Assembly: GCA_017446125.1 (NCBI GenBank)
Contig: JAFSRL010000055.1
Coordinates: forward strand, 1 to 12,594
DNA: 12,594 nt
Reading direction: 5' to 3'
From: Lachnospiraceae bacterium
GTDB taxonomy: Bacteria; Bacillota; Clostridia; Lachnospirales; Lachnospiraceae
Notes under the pieces: generated by a model
Told to the model about the DNA's origin: nothing
The model's input: the letters and a program-made list of their open reading frames with translations, nothing else
Database searches by the model: none
Made by a program: the position numbers and the translations under genes
Part shown: piece by piece, positions 11,201 to 12,594 of the stretch
Position numbering within the stretch: position 1 is the first letter of the stretch
How the letters are laid out: every line of letters starts with the position of its first letter

Positions 11201-12594
11201 GTTGTTCGGTGTACGCGCATTGTCCTCATACAAAATTCCGACTTCGCAGAAGAGGTCTGTTGTAAACTGGACGCAGTCCACTTCCACTCCATCTACTGTC
11301 TGTTTTGTTGTCGTCGCGCTGATTATTTTATTGGTATTGTTGTCATGAATATAAACGCCTTTGATAAAGCCTTTTGTCAAATCCATGCTGGCGGGCAATT
11401 CGAGTGTGATCTGCGCCGTAAATGTATGGCCACATTTCTTCGCTACAATTGTCTCGTAGTTTTCAATCATGCTGATGTCATATACTTTCAAGCTTTGATT
11501 GGCAGCTACGGTCAACGCATCTGTAATCGCGCCCTTTAAATCGCCGCCATCATCATCGTCGTCCTTAATTACCAGCGTATGGTCCGAAAAGTCCTGCGCG
11601 CTACTGCCATTATACAAAAACATCGCGTTCCGATAAGGTGCAGTAGGTGTAATGGCGCCGCCGGTTGCAGAACTCTTGTAATCCAAAGGATCTCTTTCTT
11701 CGCTAATATTGAATGTGTCATTCTCAGCTCTAAGCGCTGTCGGGTACCCGACATATGGATCATTGTTCTTGGGCCATTTATAATTACCATTCGCATATTG
11801 TTTGGTATACACCAAAATGTCCGGCGATCCACCATTGCCCCACGATCCATTATTTGCTGCATTATCAAAGCTGCGCAAATCCTCTGCCTCAGTTGCGTGT
11901 CCTAATATTTCAGGGGCATCTCCCAGGAACACTACGTGATACATTTTCCTTGTATTAAAGAAAGCACCCTTTCTGATGGTCTTAACGCTTGCCGGTATTT
12001 CCTGATAATCCGCAATAGACATACATCCGTCAAACGCTCTGTCACCAATAGTCTCAATGTTGGACGGAAAGTCTATACTGGCTATATTTTCACAGCCCTT
12101 AAATGTGTCTGCTGCAATCTCCGTCATTTGCGGAAGCTTTAGGGGGGCATTAGAAAACCCTTTGCACCCCCAGAAGGCTGCTTCTCCAATCGAAACAGCT
12201 ACAGCGGTATCCTCAAACTTCAACATGCTGAACGTAGCACAGCCATTAAAGGCGCTTGCGCCAATCGTTGTGACGGCCTTGGGAATTTCAAGTTCCCCGC
12301 TTAATCCGCTACAGCCATTAAAGCACCGCTCCGGAATTGTATTAAAACTACTGTTACTACTATTAAGCAAAAGTGCTCCTGTTAATCCCGAACAGCCTGA
12401 GAAGGAGGAATCTCCAAGACTAATGACTTTGCTTAAGTCAAGTCCTCCGTTTAAACCGGCGCATCCTTGAAACGCTCTCGCGTCAATAATCGCCACGTTA
12501 TTCAAACTCAACGAATTAAAAGAGGCGCATCCATTGAACGTATCCTGAAGTATTCTGGTGATTCCACTTGGAATATCTAAACTCCCTGTCAAAC
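8240..12594 (-). CDS. Giant LPXTG-like surface protein with BspA-type leucine-rich repeats and six repeat modules (N-terminus outside window)
   Basis: The visible 1,450 residues end at TAA 8240-8242 and run off the right edge. The first visible codon is an internal TTG in a leucine-rich repeat, so the true start and signal peptide are missing. Residues 1-230 are about nine BspA-type repeats with the core AFxGCxGL (for example 40-47, 114-121, 186-193). Residues 288-1316 hold six modules of about 150-170 residues that share five short conserved segments and each end in a segment like EFGFLY. Residues 1317-1405 are a Thr/Ser/Gly/Ala stalk. MPRTG (1407-1411), a weak hydrophobic stretch (1415-1436) and an Arg-rich tail form a sortase signal. 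It is presumably wall-anchored, with a role in adhesion or binding (inference from BspA-type repeats). No frameshift is seen. The leucine-rich end is markedly more AT-rich than the C-terminal end. Confidence 0.88.
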   Translation of the reverse strand, partial: LTGSLDIPSGITRILQDTFNGCASFNSLSLNNVAIIDARAFQGCAGLNGGLDLSKVISLGDSSFSGCSGLTGALLLNSSNSSFNTIPERCFNGCSGLSGELEIPKAVTTIGASAFNGCATFSMLKFEDTAVAVSIGEAAFWGCKGFSNAPLKLPQMTEIAADTFKGCENIASIDFPSNIETIGDRAFDGCMSIADYQEIPASVKTIRKGAFFNTRKMYHVVFLGDAPEILGHATEAEDLRSFDNAANNGSWGNGGSPDILVYTKQYANGNYKWPKNNDPYVGYPTALRAENDTFNISEERDPLDYKSSATGGAITPTAPYRNAMFLYNGSSAQDFSDHTLVIKDDDDDGGDLKGAITDALTVAANQSLKVYDISMIENYETIVAKKCGHTFTAQITLELPASMDLTKGFIKGVYIHDNNTNKIISATTTKQTVDGVEVDCVQFTTDLFCEVGILYEDNARTPNNFYIKDSRQDPKPYSNTLRAGFANTTTAVDTTKYEDYYLEIEDDKPLAELRMLLTQLSTIQGYTFSGYDIKLMYDDGTTVEPKTAIPGINDHRLNIRVPLPTEVTDAMNAAGDPDATEGELFAYTTPDGYVDGSGTGSVESVAYSLTDVGAAKCVEFTVTHFSEFGFLYVPKDAAANLALPFEFVDKRDTDSLSVEDRGRKTSTTFTTTYNGDSRFDGMILEIEDVTDTTGFTGGTSPVVTLSNKQHIKVYNLTLKDSKRNPVPESNYPSTPLTVTIPVPYQTEDSSGTVTWLVRNNTAVEALRYKDDAGTNVKDDAFSYSIKPGNIETVEFLLERNGQVALIYTEPDYVVGAEFEVIWDENNVTTESSQDTWRIDTGLLASYEGKTEAGGYKLKVEQVAHTNFTTNATGLDPLVTIGGTDQKEITVYNFTLYDPSGNVVEPPVISSLGALRVTMPVLTEISHSSGNINWDLNNGSVEAMRYEEITGGRRYKDEAFGSPAMTTPGGIPSFEFDLTKNGEVAFVYTPDLSREPLKVIDNRSDKTGTVSATFGTTLDQTRYAGYTLTISDPGNPVLTDPLVSTSGGKAVKSYLVTLRDYDGNEVNDYSDDLSVILPVPAQTGSGSSAVTWDETTGTVTGIMTYYNDGVGNVLDSTTIGGSKIDDPNVAGAKVYQFTIGRNIGRDRKTNGYGNGEYGMLYTPTPVEPIEFLVLDQRSDASKNGADASAIVSNEPNFTENRYLILKDSSGPELMPVVNADNELNWYKEHVVYDIVFKDQRTGGQDETDHGTTTITVRAPRSMDLTNPNHRLRVVTFQRNSHTQLEKTIPVREKINNGIQEIQFDTTHFTDYAILYYDQATNPNPATSASTATTAATNATTGASGATGATTGATSGTTNSGATNASTGASGSGSTNATTGASGSGGGSGSTNSGSGSGSGSGSSGKPDMPRTGDPGMYRMMGSAGLGLFGLYELISSIRVRERRSRRRLYRR
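8360..8374 (-). other. Sortase sorting motif MPRTG
   Basis: These codons encode MPRTG, followed by DPG, a hydrophobic stretch of about 20 residues and the basic tail RVRERRSRRRLYRR. The order motif-membrane segment-positive tail is that of a cell-wall sorting signal. Met replaces the usual Leu at the first position, and the hydrophobic part is short and contains Glu, so the signal is atypical. Confidence 0.65.
8378..8644 (-). repeat. Low-complexity Thr/Ser/Gly/Ala stalk region
   Basis: This GC-rich tract encodes residues 1317-1405 with degenerate repeats such as ATTGASG, GATNAST and SGSGSGSG. It would form an extended, probably glycosylated spacer that lifts the modules away from the wall. 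Serine-glycine runs at 1380-1403 give short-period DNA repeats prone to length change. The opposite strand is open as a Pro/Val/Glu-rich frame, which is a shadow. Confidence 0.85.
8645..11731 (-). repeat. Six divergent protein modules in the surface protein
   Basis: Approximate modules on the minus strand are 11731-11228, 11206-10697, 10663-10169, 10150-9629, 9613-9113 and 9094-8645. Each has an opening like VIDNRSD, a YxLxIxD segment, an IKVYNLTLKD segment, a beta strand like LTVTIPVP, and a closing EFxxTHFSEFGFLY-type segment. Identity between copies is low at DNA level, so the duplications are old. The first and last modules share the motif SMDLT after the beta strand, and the middle ones do not. 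Confidence 0.7.

Overview
The window looks like a chromosomal segment of a Gram-positive Clostridia-type bacterium (Bacillota), possibly Lachnospiraceae. This rests on the PHP-type phosphatase / split Wzz / free-standing BY-kinase capsule module, strong AGGAGG ribosome sites, a sortase-type C-terminus on a giant surface protein, and coding DNA of roughly 55-60% GC with AT-rich intergenic spacers. The family-level guess is inference.

Layout, left to right. (1) Positions 1-2911, minus strand: the start of an exopolysaccharide/capsule operon, transcribed leftwards out of the window in the order cpsB (phosphatase), cpsC (chain-length/kinase activator), cpsD (tyrosine kinase), then a membrane-anchored Ig-like protein cut by the window edge. 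(2) Positions 2912-3064: a compact divergent promoter region carrying a 40-bp-spaced direct repeat that looks like an operator. (3) Positions 3065-4474, plus strand: a sodium:alanine/glycine symporter (AGCS family). (4) Positions 4475-4970: a gene-free convergent spacer filled with a 145-bp nested palindrome and two rearranged copies of a hairpin-rich intergenic repeat. (5) Positions 4971-7553, minus strand: clpB, with a good sigma-A promoter. (6) Positions 7554-8234: an AT-rich patch with a small coiled-coil gene of 21-bp repeats (plus strand), preceded by two mutually exclusive leader hairpins and followed by a bidirectional terminator. (7) Positions 8240-12594, minus strand: the C-terminal 1,450 residues or so of a giant surface protein, with BspA-type leucine-rich repeats, six copies of a module of about 150-170 residues that I do not recognise, a Thr/Ser/Gly/Ala stalk and an MPRTG sorting motif. 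Its N-terminus lies beyond the window.

How the genes relate: cpsB-cpsC-cpsD are the standard phosphoregulatory module controlling polysaccharide polymerisation and export, and the Ig-like protein probably belongs to the same operon. The symporter and clpB are housekeeping genes. The repeat-rich surface protein and the coiled-coil gene look like accessory content. I see no convincing phage, CRISPR, toxin-antitoxin or defence system. The most unusual material is the operator-like duplication at 2931-2991, the nested palindrome and repeats at 4484-4969, the switch-like leader at 7769-7829, and the modular surface protein.
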